Position numbers and translations under genes: made by a program. A DNA stretch of 64,000 bases. It comes from Rotaria socialis (taxonomy: Eukaryota; Rotifera; Eurotatoria; Philodinida; Philodinidae). The DNA lies in NCBI GenBank assembly GCA_905331475.1, contig CAJNYU010001943.1:1-64000 (forward strand). Reading direction: 5' to 3'. Under the pieces are notes generated by a model. That model saw only the letters and a list, made by a program, of their open reading frames with translations. It ran no database searches and was not told where the DNA came from. Positions 9,126 to 23,327 of this stretch are shown piece after piece (the first letter of the stretch is position 1; every line of letters starts with the position of its first letter).

Positions 9126-12100
9126 TTATAAGGCTACTGAATCAACGATGAAAAATGGATTACAACCAGAAAAATTCTGAAATGTGTCTTCATTGATCGA
9201 TGCAAGCACAAGTGAATCACATGGTGTCATTTTCAATGGATTGTTTGTGAAACATTTATCAAAATTTTCCGCTAGACGATCATTTTTCTAAAACGAGACA
9301 ATAACACAACACATCTAATTCTACATAACTAAAACATATTCTAAATTCTATTACAACATGCATCCAAACACAAATTAAATGATTACATACAATTTTCGGT
9401 TTAAAGGGAGGTTGCAATTCACGAGCTTCAATTCTCAGCCAATCGATACGTCGAAAAAACGAATGATCTTTTATTTCACGTTCACCATCGACTGGATGAC
9501 AACCAAGTCTTTTTTGAGGACTCTTAGCCATTAACTAAAAAAGAAATATTTATTATCGATAATGTCGGATATTTTTCGCTTAACAAATCATTTCTTTTAA
9601 TAGTTTTAATCTAGACATATCAATCGATCATCAATAATCCACAATCATTAACTCATTTACAATCGATAATTACTATAGCTAATCTATGTCTTAATTTTTT
9701 TCATGCACACAAATCGATCTCTATGAATCTGAAAGATTCCGAAAGATTGCTAGGTACTGTTTAATAATATCCAGGGACTATACTACTGATTCTAAGGAAA
9801 ACAAAAATACTTTGTATTCTAAGAAAATCACATACTCCTTTGCAAATCGATACAGCTTCAAATGACATCGATTTTGGATACGATACATTATGATCTGTGA
9901 TAGCAGTAAAAAGTTCTTCTTCATCTTCTCCATCGAATGGTGGTTGACCAGCAAGCATTTCAAAGAGTAATACACCATATGCCCACCAATCAACACTTTT
10001 ACCGTATTTTTGATATAAAATGATCTGAACAATAATTAAGTAAAATATTTAACGAAAAACAAATTCTATTAAGCTTACTTCTGGAGCAATATAATCTAGA
10101 AAATAATTAAAATTTTGTCTTTTATAAAACTAATTTCATATGAAAAATATAGTTTACCTGGTGTTCCACAAAAAGTTGATGTTTTTCTATCATTAATTAT
10201 TCCCTCTTTACACATTCCAAAACTATAATAGTAAAAAGATTAATTTTTATTATTGTTTGAAAGGATAATTGTTTTGAACACATACTCGGCTATTTTAATA
10301 TGTCCTTCACTATCCAATAGAATATTATCTAATTTTAGATCTCTAGAATAAAGAGAATATGCATCATCATCATCATAAGTAGCTTATGTATGATTTTTAT
10401 TCTTACCTGTAGATTATGCCCAGTTTGTGAAGGAAGAGAAGACCAACTGCAATTTCAGCTGAATAAAAACTAAATAAAAACATAAAATTTATAATTATAA
10501 AATCATTGGCAGAAGCTTCTCATGTTCCTACGGACATCATCCAGTGTCTAACATAGTTTCATGAGCATCTTAACATAATTAATTTCATCAACAATTATAA
10601 TCATTTAATCATTTAATCATATTTGTTTTTTGTTCGAGTAACTTTCTTATGATGAAATTTAAACCCTCTCATATTTTTGGGAAACAGACAAAATGAATCA
10701 AATCTTTGTTTTCTCAATGAATTATATCACGTTCTTTTGATGTAATCTTGATTCAAGTGGAAACTATTATGCAAAATAGATGCAAATAGAAAACAAGTAA
10801 ATCTATTCTGTGTCAGAATTTGAAATTTATTTCGAAGCACCATCCATGCAACGACAGAAGACATATTAAAATTATTAAAAACATTTAGAAAGCACTCAAA
10901 TTGAAAATATTTGCACTTGTTTCACAAGACATCAGCGACTCGATACTGAGTACAAGTACCAAGTACTGATGTACCGATAATCATATAAAGGTACCAAGTG
11001 TACTTGGTAATTGTACTTTAATACCTTTATACTCAAGTACCGGTACTCAGTACAAATGTACGTAAGTAATTGTACTTGAGTAAAAGTCCAAAGTACACTT
11101 AGTAAGTAACAAGTATTTTCACGTGTACTTGCTGCACTTGTACTTGCTGCACTTGTACTTGCTGTACTTGTACTTGTCCAGTCTCTGCAAGACATCTATT
11201 TCTCATTGTTCTTTTGTGATGTCACGCATTTGAGAAATACCTATAGGGCAATCTGTTTTTCTCTTTAGATCGCAATCTATCAAAAGTGAGATTTCTCTAA
11301 TAATAAACTGACCGAGTTCATGATTCATAAATATCAATTTTTAAAATTAAGTGCTTCAGCATGTCTTCGTTTTTGTGTACTCAAAAAGTGAGTACACTCT
11401 AGAATCGGTCAGTGTGTCCGTCCGGCCGTAGGCACGATAACTTGCGAAAGGAGAGTCAGACCGTGATGAAATTTTCCACACAGTTCAATCTCATGAATAT
11501 CTCGGTCGAGTTCGAAGATGAGAAGAATCCCTCAAGAAATGGTTGAGTTATCGAAAAAATTGTCATTTTTGACCAGGCCATCCCTGAGGAGGAGTACAGG
11601 GAATTTTTTTCAAAAAATAAATCTTTCTCAGAATTATTCACAACATATATAAATTGACTCAGTTTTTAACGCTGATTCCGAATCTAATATTAGTTTTGAG
11701 CTAAACCGTAGCTTTCTGATGAAACATCGCCTGAAAAACGTCTCAAAATGCACAAAAACTGCATCCAGAAATCAAATTGCCTAGTTTCTCATGATAATTT
11801 TGGTGTTCAGACATTCTAGAATGACTCATATATCCCATGCACTTTTTGCAGTACACATAAATTTCGGATGAAATCCGAAGTTTCCACATTTATTCTTTTA
11901 TACACACGAGACTACTTTAATTTTTATATTAACTTGATTTATCTAATAATTACAGCTTGAAAACTGAAGAATGAACACTGGAGGTGAGTCCAAAATCAAG
12001 TGCAATCTTTATTAAGGTTAGCTTTCATCATTATACAACTAACAGATAAAAAAAACAAAGTTTATTGAAAAAATTTTAAAAACTAACTCTGCCACTGTTT

Positions 12101-15100
12101 TTATTAATACTTAATGTATGAATGATAAATTAAATCTCTAATTTTCTTCTTCAACTTAAAATATTTATTTGATTGTATCTTAGAGACGCTTACGCCTGCA
12201 TTAAAAAATTAGTTAAAAGATTTATTTACCATGCAACTGGCTCTTTAAATTTTCCTTCATGTTGAATACGATACATAAGATCACCTCCATTAATAAATTC
12301 CATAACAAAATATAATCGATCCTAAACGAAGAAATAAATTTTGTATACGAATCAGATATTTTTGTTTTTTTTCTAAATTTTCTACATACCACTGTTTGAA
12401 AACATGAATGAAGTTGTACAAGAAACTTTGGTTTGTCATTTAACATTAACACTCGCTTTTCAATCATTACACATTCAACATCATCATCTTGTACGATAAT
12501 ATCTTTTTTAAGAATTTTTATTGCATACAATTCGTCTGGGGCTCCTTTACGTTCGGCGAGAACAACCTTGAAAAGGAAAGAAAAATGTTTTCTGCTGAAT
12601 GTGATTTTCTTTTTCACTTACTTTGCCAAATGAGCCTTTACCAAGCACTTTGATAAAATTGAAATCTGTGACTTTAACTGCTTGTGTTTGGGAATTGGAA
12701 CGCATTACCGTTTGATCGCTCGAATGAATACTTCCACCAGTTGATGTATCAGAACGATAGCTTGCTTCTCTAACATTACTAGATTTCTAAAATAAATAAT
12801 TTATTTTTGTTTATTTATAACAATATTCTTGTATCTATCTATATGTGTATAGTTACAGTTGGTGGTTTGATCGGCATTTTTAAACCTTCTTCACTTGGTA
12901 CTGGTACTGAATAGAATTCACCTTCTTCCTGTGTTAATAATTTAAACCAACCGCCAACTGATTCTTTCATTAATTCAGTAACACCTTCACAAACGAGAAT
13001 AATTCATAATAGTTAAAAGTGGAAAAATCAAGTCAAATTTACCAAATGAAAGTGAACCCATAAAATCATTTCTCGAAGTTCTATCCCAATCCCAAACAGC
13101 AATTAATAATCGTTTATCTTTATCATCATCAGTCAAGTCACTACAAAAATAAAAATAAACTCATGCGTTTTTGTATTTTCAATAATTATCATGGTCTCTA
13201 AACTTACATTGTGAACTTTTCAAACCATTGAGGATTCAATGTTGCGCGCACTGTTTTTGTTTTACATTTACTGAAGTGGTGCTTTTTATTTCCGCCTGAT
13301 GTTGTTGGAATCAATTTTATTTTAACATATGGATCACTCAAACCATTTGGATCCATTGGTATTAAATTTCTTGCTTCGATAACTTCAATAATTAATTTAC
13401 TTTCGCGTTCAAATGTTATACGTAAATGTATTCGACCTCGACGTTCCGTATGATCAAGGCCGCATAAATCTGGTACCAATGTTTGACATTTCTTATGAAC
13501 GTTCATATCACAGCTTTGGCACTTAAGACCTTGATGTATGAGTCCATATAGAAGCGATCCACAATGATCACAAAATGTCGGTGAGGTAAATGTATGAATA
13601 AGAAATTTATGATTATTTCGTGGAGCCTAATTTGTTAAAGTAAAATAGAACAGGATTTTTTTTGTAGTAGTTCAAAAATAAAATTCATTTTTACATCTGA
13701 ATCTGCTCCTTTGTCAATGCCAGGACATATGAAACTGATGAATTCATGGCAACGCTTATGAACGACAAGAGAGCAAACTAAAAAGAAGGAAAACGTAAGT
13801 AAAATAATCCAATGCTCGAAACTAAGGATAGAAAATATTGTAAATTTCAACATTAAAAATATCTATTCGTCTCTGAATAAAATTTACAAATAATTAGGAA
13901 GACAAATAACCGATACTTCAATCCTCATCAATAAATTCGATCTCATGAGAATTAGATTTCGATCTGAGTCTCATGAGATTTTAGTAAACAATTTGTAAAA
14001 AACAAGAGAACAAATTAAGCAAATCTAATGCATGATTAATTAACTGTATTTCGAATCTCTATTCAATTCAAATTACCTTGACATTGAAATCCTTGCTTGC
14101 CAAAACCCCTATAGAAAAGAATGTTGATTAATTGATAGTTCGAAACAAATAAACAAAATAATTACCAAATAAAATCTCGACAATGTGAACAAAATGTTGG
14201 AGTTTTAAAAAATCTTGGAATAAATTGATGACATTTAACAGTATAAATATTTTTCTGTCTCAATGCGCCACGACGGGCAATGGCTTGTTTTTTTTCAACA
14301 AATGGAGATAGAGCTGAAGAACTTGCTGAAAGATTTTTACTACTTGAATTTGATGATGATGTTGAATCAACAGAAAATAAATGCGAGGCCGTACTTCGTC
14401 GGGTGGACATGGATGATTCTTGAGAATTCGGTAATGCTTCATTATTACGATTTCCACTGGTCGCCGCTGCCATGTTTTGATTTGATATTGACGATAATGC
14501 TTTTGTTGTTACTTCACTAGCTGAAACTGTCTCACACAAGAGACCAATGGCTTCGACAAAAGCAGTACAGGTCGGTGCTATAGGCAAAAAGAAAAAAAAG
14601 AAAGTAGATACGAAAAAACAAATTAAATGTCATTTGTTGCAATATATTGGTCTTCAGAGAGAAAAAAAACTATGGTGAGAAAAAACGCAACATCGATTAT
14701 TAGCTGTAATATGTTACAAACAAATATTCTTTCATTAATGTAAAAGATGACATCATTGAAATCCTTGTAATAGGAGAAAAGCTTCTTGCCATGCTAACAT
14801 AAATATATATATATATGTATGCATGCTAACTTATCTCTGTACTCTTTTCATCCAACCTATATTATGGTTTTTCGAAAGTTTTTTTCCATAGAAGAGAAAT
14901 CATTTTTCAGAAGCAGAAAAAAAATATAAAACTTTTTTTTTTATCTCTATTGAAAATTTAGAAAAAAAAACATCCATTTGGATATTAGAGGCATAGCAAC
15001 TACTCATTTTTTTTTCATAAGCTTGTAGGGTTACGTTCACCGATGTAAAATAATTTCTACGCGAGAAATTTTTCCTATCTCTCGCCATGGGAATCAAAGA

Positions 15101-15520
15101 TTGCATAGACATACTTGTAAAAGTAAAGCTTGTAAAATGAGAACTCGAAGTAAACTGAAGGAAATAATAAACGCTTAAACTTTCCTTATTGTTGTTAATT
15201 AACTTTAGTCGCTTTTTCTTTCTTTCTTCTGTTTTTCTGTATCGATGTTGATGTCGATAAAAAGATTCAATTTCATGTTAAGTCATAAACAGAAACTAGC
15301 TGGTTTTCTTCTTCTTCTTTTTTTAAATATCTATTTTGGCATAGAAGCAGCTGCTAAGTGTAAATATTAGGCATGTCTAATGGAGCACCATACATCAGAA
15401 TGCTTTCTTTTCCTCTAATCGAACTCGAATAATACCTGTGCAAGCCATGCCTTCAGCAATCGAACGTCTTTGTTGATTGCGGAGTTTTTGTTGGTCATTT
15501 GTTTTTCTATTGAAATTCAT
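9126..15520 (-). CDS. Conventional protein kinase C (C1-C1-C2-kinase), 17 exons, 795 aa
   Basis: Ca2+/diacylglycerol-activated Ser/Thr kinase. All 17 exons join in frame: 15436-15520, 14166-14577, 14077-14108, 13695-13777, 13208-13626, 13043-13140, 12857-12984, 12622-12786, 12390-12566, 12230-12321, 10407-10469, 10286-10342, 10158-10222, 10079-10095 (17 nt), 9836-10024, 9391-9534, 9126-9287. Domain order: pseudosubstrate RRGALRQKN (~130), C1A ([14 protein letters not shown]), C1B ([18 protein letters not shown]), C2 with [12 protein letters not shown], then kinase with [22 protein letters not shown] and activation loop TSTFCGTP. The C-tail keeps a turn-motif TP and hydrophobic motif FQNFS. 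The N terminus is about 105 residues longer than in vertebrate PKC alpha/beta and is rich in Ser, Thr and Asn. Start chosen at the first ATG of the exon that joins in phase. Alpha/beta/gamma cannot be separated. Confidence 0.93.
10925..11195. repeat. TACTTG/CAAGTA-type minisatellite in a PKC intron
   Basis: Dense, imperfect repetition of GTAC, TACTTG and CAAGTAC on both strands. It ends in a clean tandem of a 15-bp unit (TACTTGCTGCACTTG, 11147-11182). It lies in the 1.76-kb PKC intron 10472-12229, which is 20-30 times longer than most introns here. Open frames reading STSTAS-type repeats through it are not genes. Confidence 0.75.
11370..11900. other. Probable inserted repeat in the same PKC intron
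   Basis: Begins with a short perfect hairpin (GTGTACTC-AAAAA-GTGAGTACAC near 11377-11398), followed by locally GC-richer sequence (GTCCGTCCGGCCGTAGGC). This unusually long intron is otherwise unexplained. It looks like a non-autonomous insertion, but I see no matching second terminus. Confidence 0.3.
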
Positions 15521-15785
15521 TATTTTAAATATTGAAAACGACCAAGTATCGTAATAGTCATAAACTGTAACTAGTTTTCCATCAATATATTTAATTGAAT
15601 AGCAAATAGATTCATTTCAAGTTATTTTTCTACGTGTTGTTTTGTGCGTCTCTTATGAGCTTTAACTATGACAGATATAAATAATACAATGAAGTGTCAA
15701 CACACAAAATACTCATAGGAGCCAAATATGAAGTAATAAACGAAGTAAAAAACAATTCTCCTGTCGTTTGTCGTTCGATAAATAA

Positions 15786-15824
<39 letters not shown>

Positions 15825-18800
15825 TAAATAAACTCAATGATATAAATAACTATAGTAATATTAATGATGAAGTGAGAGGTTGTAACTAATAAATGTCAAG
15901 CGGTAATCGCCGTTAGATATGTTGTCTTTTTAAAATTTTTTATTGCCAACATCGAGAAGACGTTCAACGCAAAAGAAATGTTGCATGGGAGAATAGCTAT
16001 TGAGAACATCGTTTTGTTTGATGGGCATTACTACTAGAATAGTACATATCATTATCGAAACACACATAACAATATTTCTTCTCGTATTTTTCTCTCTTGC
16101 CTTGGTTTATATTTTCTTTCGCCATCATCTTTCCTCTCCTCTCCTTCTCTCTCTCTCTCTCTCTCTCTCTGACTTATGCTATCATACAATATCTTGGCCT
16201 TGCATAATTATTCGGCAGCACTGGAGTGTACTCATCGGCCACGTGCATTGAATACAAGAAAAAAATATCTTATAGGCAAGAACATATATAAAAGAGAGAC
16301 CGACTTTTCTTTTTTTTACAAAGTCTCGGCTAACACCGCTATTTCCATCAATCGAGGATAAACAATACGGTCTGATTTCTATTTTTTTAGTAATTACATG
16401 CTATCTTTTCTTTACCGTTCGATATCTATATATAATGATCATGCAATATATTATGTTTTAGGAACAGAAAGCAGCAGAGAAGTTTTTATATCAAAAGAAT
16501 TCTGCTGTATGCAAGGTTGATTCTTTGACATTCGAAGGTTCAGATCTATATTTAGTTGATGTTTCAATCAAGAGAATTCTCGAGAAAAGATGAAAGCACT
16601 TCGTTAGGTTATTTTTAATATATGATTATTTGACAACTGGTATAGTTCATTCTAATTTGCATTACGTATTCATATAAACGAGTCTTCATCATCGATAAAT
16701 ATTATTAGTAAAATTTTACTCCCATCTGAGTCTCCTCAAAAGTTTCAACCGTAATAATTAGGGTGGATAACTTACAAAGATAATTACAAAGACAATCAGT
16801 ATTCTAATTATAAAGAAGAAGAACTGTGTTGATGTGGTTTGAAATAAAGGACTCTCTGCCATAGACGCACATACAAAAGCAAGAAACGATAAGAACGACT
16901 AGCGTGTAATGAAATCAGCTGCCTGCACCATATTTTTTCCTATCATTCGTTCTCACACTCTGTTTGCTTATTTTCATTACTACTATTATGATGATGATTA
17001 TAATAATTATAATTATTGTTATGGTTGTAGATACGCATTTGTCTGTAACAAAGAAATATGAGCAATAAAGGGAGAACAAGCGACTATATATAACAAAAAA
17101 GAAAAGCAAACACAAATTGCGTGCGATCGCATGCGGCAATTCGATTACGCAAAAACGACGAGTTTACTGTCGTTGACTCTCTAATAAAGCAAATATGCTG
17201 TGCGAGAGTTGTCTTTTAGTTCTACTAACCCGATTTTGAGCGAAGTCGAAAGAGAAATGGCACATCAATTAGAGTTAATATTATAACAAAAAAAAAAAAA
17301 CTAGAAAGACTTTTCGCTTTATCTAATAAATACATGTAAATGTGAGTATGAGTTTTTGCAGACGATTGAATTCAAGCTTAGCGTGCTTTTTTTTATCAAA
17401 GCTATACTTTTCCTTGAAGGGCTCTGGTTTTTTTCATGAAATGTAAAGTGATATTAACGAACAAGAAAAATATGGAAAAAAAACTACTACAGTATGCACA
17501 TAGCACGCAGCTATTCAACACTAAACTTTATTACAAGTTTTCAACCAGATTCTAATGAAGACATGCCTATGGTTGAATTACAATAGGCGACTTTATGACT
17601 ATTGTGACGATACACGATAACGAGAAAATAATCACGACAGCATGACACGCGTCATATACACATTTATCGATTGACTCTGTTCTTTCTAGTATTCATCTAA
17701 TTTGGTTATTGCGGAACTGTCCTACCCTAGAGACGACGACCAGAGAGCACAACAAAGTTGTCTACTACTTTGCTGTTCTTATCTTTTCAGTACGTGGAGA
17801 GCTCTCGGCCGTTCTCTTTCATCGTTCACGCAGCTTTAAATGCATGATTGCAACAACGATAACAACAAAAAATAACACACATGCATGCGTACGATTTATT
17901 TAGTTTATCATACATATGGATGTGATAGTACTTCAACTCGGAAGAAACCACATGCATATAGATACATATATTGTTTTTTTTTTTTATAGCACGAATGGTG
18001 AAACTAATGAGAACGATTATTCAATTGATCAAACTTAGCATAGCTAACTTTTACGGGCGTTAGTCATGAGTCATTGAAAAATACTTTGTAATCATTGTTA
18101 GAGAGTAAATCATTACGGTTCTTTTCAGAAATAAATAGAAGTTATCAACATTCATTCAATGGATTTATCGGTGACTTACTTGAAAATAAGTAGAAAATAG
18201 ATAAGCTGGCAGGTTAACAAGCCATAACAATCATGGCATATTTATATTAATATTTATTGTCGTAAAAAATATGAAGAGCACAAATCTAAAAGCATATAAA
18301 AGTGGCTAGTAGTATTTGCAAATGATACTGTGCATTTGCTTTTGCCGCCTTTTCCCACTTAACTCGCCTAAGAAGAGATAATTAGTAGGGAAAAAATTGT
18401 AAGAAACAAATAATAAAAAGAAAAAAGCGAGTATCAGTAACGAGTAAAAGGTTGCAAACGTCAGTCACAAAGCATAAAAACTCTAGTGAGATTTTGGCTC
18501 ATCGTCTTCATCATTGCCGTCATTTTTATCCTATCATCTAAATTCATTATATAGATAGAATGAATGAAAAAAAAATGAGAGGAGAAGACAGGAAAAATAG
18601 AAAACGAGAACATCAAGCATTGCTACATTCTATTAGGTTACTATTTCCCTATTTTTGGCTTTTTCTCGTTGTTTTTCTTTCAATGATGAACATGACTCTA
18701 GCAAACAATATTACTGTAACTGTCGACAAATCATCAGCCCATAAAAATGTCTGCAACTCGTCGATCTAGAAATTCTTATATTAAATCTGACAGCATACAT

Positions 18801-19375
18801 AAACATGCATATATAGAAATGAAAACTTGCTTATTTGTGCGAGACTTTTTTTTATTGCTTTCTCTCTTCTTTATCAATTCACGAACAAGAAGTTTGCTTG
18901 CTATTCGAGAACGAAGACAAGTGGAATGGAGAGTGATGATTGCCATTACCGAACGAACGTCATCTTAGAATATAAGTTAACATCACACGATCATCGATCA
19001 CTAACAATTCCTACTATGTCTCTGTCTATTTGTTGCCCATTTTCTTTTCGTCTATTGTTATCGTTAATACTGAAGTTCATACAAATGACTGTTTTGTCAA
19101 TTAGCGTATTCGAGACCATATTTCAAATCTTTTTCTTTTCCTTAATAGAAAAAAATCGATTATGAATTTATCTGTATGAAAAGAATTCTTCCGTTCATAG
19201 CTTACCGAGTCAATCTTCTATTATAGAAAAAAGTTATTTGTCTTGTTTTTTCCTTTTTACAAGATTCATTATCATGATTCGCGACTGTTGCATACGACAA
19301 AGGTGATGAAAAATGAGCAAGCTTGAAAGTTTTGCTTTCTTTCTGCCTTCACTATACTTGTTTTTGTGGTGATAG

Positions 19376-19410
<35 letters not shown>

Positions 19411-20881
19411 TGTTTTGCGACATGTATATTTCCTATGTCAATAAAGACAAAATGAAAGAGCCTACATAGAGAGAACGAGACTCATGAATAGTGTCGATGA
19501 AAAGCAATAGAATACCATAAAGTTATACAGTGTCATATGTGTTGCCGTTGTATATTCTCTCATGGCAAAAAAAGAAGAAAAGTTTCGTAGCTCTTTTTGT
19601 TATGTAGCATAAACGAGCGATACAATATATTGACATGCTCTCAATATATACATGCCTGTTAGAAATCTGTGTAGTAATTGACTATAAAGAACAGGCAGAA
19701 TCTTTCGTAGGCTTTTATTTAACTTTGGCCGGATGTAAACTGTTTCTCGTCGGTCTGTTATTATCGTCGCTGCATGAATTTTGCCAATAAGATCAAATTA
19801 GCCGCCGCAACAACCATTTTTTATCAGTAAACGAAAAGAATATTTGTTGTTGTGATTATCATTCGATCTATGAATATAAAAATATTCACTTGTCAAGTAG
19901 ATTAGGCTCTTCTTTTACCTTTCGTTTTAAAAATAATAATTTATCTTAAGTAGTAAAATATAGATTAAATGTTTTTAGTTTAATTAAAACTAATCATCGT
20001 AATAGACTTTTTACATGATATTACTCTTTCATATGACTGTTCATGATATATATATATATATTATCATGAAAAACTAGCAAAGCCAAGTTAGCAGCTATAA
20101 ATATCTTTCTAAGAAAGAGAAAAATATAACTTGTGAAATGAACTAGAAATTCAAGTATCAAGAACACAAAAATGTTCCATAAGCATATGTCATTAATACT
20201 AAAAATATAAAGTAGTTAAAACACTCTGCGTTTCATGGTGTATTTTAATGGAACTTTCAAATGAATACAAAGGAATTAATAATTATTTTATTATTGATTA
20301 TAAATGCGTATATGATTGAAGGGTAAAACATCATTTTTGTAATCATTAGTCATATAAAAACAGCTCAGTAACATAAAAAAAGAATGTTCGACGACTTTTC
20401 CTGAGTTTATGAACATTAGAGTAGAATAGTTGAACACGGATATCATAAAAGCTCTATTATTAAAAATATGACGAGAAATATTCTCGTTAAAAAAATCGAT
20501 TAGAATGAAACATTTTATTGTAATACAAATTGTCGATGGTAGCCATTCAAAAAAAAAAACAACATTGAATATATAATTATTTTTTCTTAATAAAAATGAA
20601 GCTATGAAAACATGTTTACTATACATAATTAATATAGTAAGAGTAGTCTTTGACTGTTGTTATAAATTATGGTGTCTCTTGCTAAATTCTTCAATTGAAA
20701 CAAAAAAATGAGTTCTGTATGTGACAGATACGAAAAAAGATGTGTTGATATCTTAACATAACCTTAAGGCAGAGAAGCCGTGTTTAACAAGTGTTATCTA
20801 GATATCACACAAAATTCAACAAAAGAAAAACAAGGAGGCTTGCCGATAACGACAACCCGAGAACCCATATATAGAATTCAT
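15521..20881. other. Large intergenic region, 5.4 kb
   Basis: No gene can be supported. It contains simple repeats: (TA)n(GA)n at about 15786-15826, (CT)n at about 16145-16171, (CT)n at about 19376-19410, and short ATAATT and TATA runs. Open frames here are short, hydrophobic or low-complexity, without recognisable domains. It lies between the divergent PKC (-) and PhoPQ-related (+) genes and so should contain both promoters. Confidence 0.6.
16145..16171 (+). repeat. (CT)n microsatellite
   Basis: Uninterrupted CT dinucleotides (CTCTCTCTCT) in the upstream region of the PKC gene. A similar tract is at 19376-19410. Confidence 0.9.
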
Positions 20882-23262
20882 ATGATATCATTTGCATTTC
20901 GTTGTTGCAAAAGAATGCAATACATCAAATCAACATTTTGTTTATTAGCCCTTATTTCCATAAGTCTTTTGTTTATTGGCAAAAGTCAGTGTACTCCTTT
21001 GGATGATTATGTCAACGCAGCCGATCCACACTTTTCTTGGACTGTAATACAGTCATATCAACAACCTGATTATGTTTTATATATTCTAAATTTTACGTCA
21101 CAAAAATGGCTCGATGGTAAATAATTAATTTAGTAGAATTAATCGTTGCCTATTTTCATATTTTTATTTTTAAAAACAAAACATAGAAACATTTTCTAAT
21201 CGTCCTATTTGGTGGCATTACTTATGTATTAGTGTTCCGCATAAAATTACAAGACCTAATTCTGCTTTTATGCTTATTGACGGGGGTAGCAATAATAATG
21301 GGTATAAGAAAATGCACTATTTGCTAAAACGAAAATAAATATTTTCTTTGTTTTATCAAATAACAGACTGCCAAAACCGCAAGATAATTTTGTTGCTTTG
21401 ACATCTATGTTTGCTGCAAGTAGTGGAAGTATTGGTGTTGATCTTCAAGATATTCCTAATGAGCCTATACGCTTTACTGTAAAGTTAATTGATCATTTTT
21501 ATTTTTGGAATCTATATAATATGTCTATATATATATTTTTTCTTAGGCTGATCCAACACAAAGAAATCGTGGAGAAGATGCTATTATTGCATGGACATGG
21601 AAGACGTTTCTTGAAAATCCCGATAATCCGTATGTATTACTTCGTATGCCAATGACTAAGGTAAAAAGGATTATATTCATGATTAGAATATGCATTCTTT
21701 TTTGTGTGATAAATTAGGCTTCAGTAAGAGCTATGGATGCAGTACAGCAGTTTGTAAAACAATTAGGAGTGGCTGTACCGCAAAAATTTCTCATCGGAGG
21801 TGCTTCAAAAGTAAATGAAGTTTTTCATCAATCTATGATATTCGATATTTTTCTATTGTTTGAATTGTAGCGTGGCTGGACAAGTGAGAATTATTTTGAT
21901 TATTTAAATTTTATATTTAAAATTTAAATCTATTCAGCTTGGACAACAGCTGCTGTTGATAATGAACGAGTTGTTGCTGCAGTACCCATCGTTTTGGATA
22001 TTTTAAATCTTCACCAAGTACGAAATATATTGATTAATCTAGTTCAAAAAACATATTTTTTAAATTTTCATATAGAATTTTCATCATCACTATCGAGTAT
22101 GTTGCATATGAAATAAACGGTAATTGTAATTTTATTATTCTATGAATTTCAAAGTCTTTAGCTGGTTGGACATTTGCATTCAAAGATTACTATGAAGTAA
22201 ATATTACTCGATACGTTGATCATCCAAATTTAATTAAAATGGCACAAATAGTTGATCCTTACAGTAAAAACAGAATCGTCTATTTTGTTTTTACAATATA
22301 TAATATTCTATTTCCCTCTATTATTTAGGCTATTTTGACAGATATAGAAATACGAAATTATTACAAGTACAGTCGAGTGGTGATGAATTTTTCCTGCCCG
22401 ATAACGAAGTAAAACCAACTATATAGCCGTAGAATAAATTGAATTCATTATTTTGTAGGATGCATTTTGGAACGATTTACAAAATGCCACAGGCGGTTCG
22501 TTTCTAAGGTATTATCGATTTGATAATCAATTCATCAAGCTCCTATGATTTCTTATAGACGATTACCAAATGCAGAGCATTCTTGTGCTGGCCATGAAAT
22601 AAGTATTTTTCTTACAATGCGAAGTTTTTATCTAAGTATTTATGAAGTAAATCATATCGACATATATTTATTTATTTTGTGTGATTGATTTATTCGTTAT
22701 ATTTTTCCAAGAATCAACCGTTACCTTCATTGAAATGGCATAAAACATCAAATAGAACTCATGGTTACGTTCAAGCAACTGTGGATTTTAGTGTTGGTCC
22801 AAAGCCAATGATGGCTTATGGTTATCATGCTCGTACACTTACTAACAAACGGTTTGCTTCTATTTTTTATCGAATAGCAAAAAATTTCTCTTTTTAATCG
22901 ATTTATAGACGGGATTTTCGTCTTCTTATTGCCGATCCAAATAAACCGGGCAAAGCAATTGCCAACCCTGTTATTTGGCTCAATACTGATGTTGTAATTG
23001 AAGTAATTTTCTTCTGTTTTTTTCTATTCTCATTAGTTATCTATATGTATTTAAAATTATCCAGGCACAAACTGCAACAACTATAGTTTATTCTTTAACT
23101 ATTGAAAGTCCAAGCAGTGGTTGGGAAGGATTTTATATTCAAGTTAATTTTCCAGGTCCCGAAGGTTCCGTTCTAGAACTTACAACAGAAACGCAAATCA
23201 TTCCTGATTCATATCCAACAAATGATTGTTATGCTGATAGTTGTGTTGGTACACTTGTCTAA
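20882..23262 (+). CDS. Secreted PhoPQ-activated pathogenicity-related / AprA-like alpha/beta-hydrolase
   Basis: Member of the PhoPQ-related family (bacterial PqaA; Dictyostelium AprA, a secreted proliferation repressor). ATG 20882 (or in-frame ATG 20915) gives a hydrophobic leader (FCLLALISISLLFIG), so it is probably secreted or lysosomal. Mature start TPLDDYVNAADPHFSW is typical of the family. Exons join in phase across introns of about 45-70 bp, e.g. 20882-21116 then 21187-21301. Family landmarks in order: DGGSNNNG, FLIGGASKRGWTSWTTAAVD (nucleophile Ser in GGASKRG), QSSGDEFFLPDNEDAFW (candidate Asp), PNAEHSC (candidate His). A C-terminal beta-sandwich-like part follows (WEGFYIQVNFPGP). About 500 residues, the usual family length. 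Stop at 23260, AATAAA at 23289. Cysteines near the C terminus (NDCYADSC) suit an extracellular protein. The substrate of eukaryotic members is unknown. Confidence 0.88.
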
Positions 23263-23327
23263 TTTCATTTCATTTATTATTTTGAGCAAATAAAGAAAAA
23301 AAAACAGAATTTAGAAGTTTTTTAGTA

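Noticed and set aside
10932..11195. [21 protein letters not shown] frame
   Set aside because: Translation of the TACTTG minisatellite inside a PKC intron.
16915..17139. Ile-rich minus-strand frame
   Set aside because: Low-complexity ATT/ATA run, no conserved features or splice partners.
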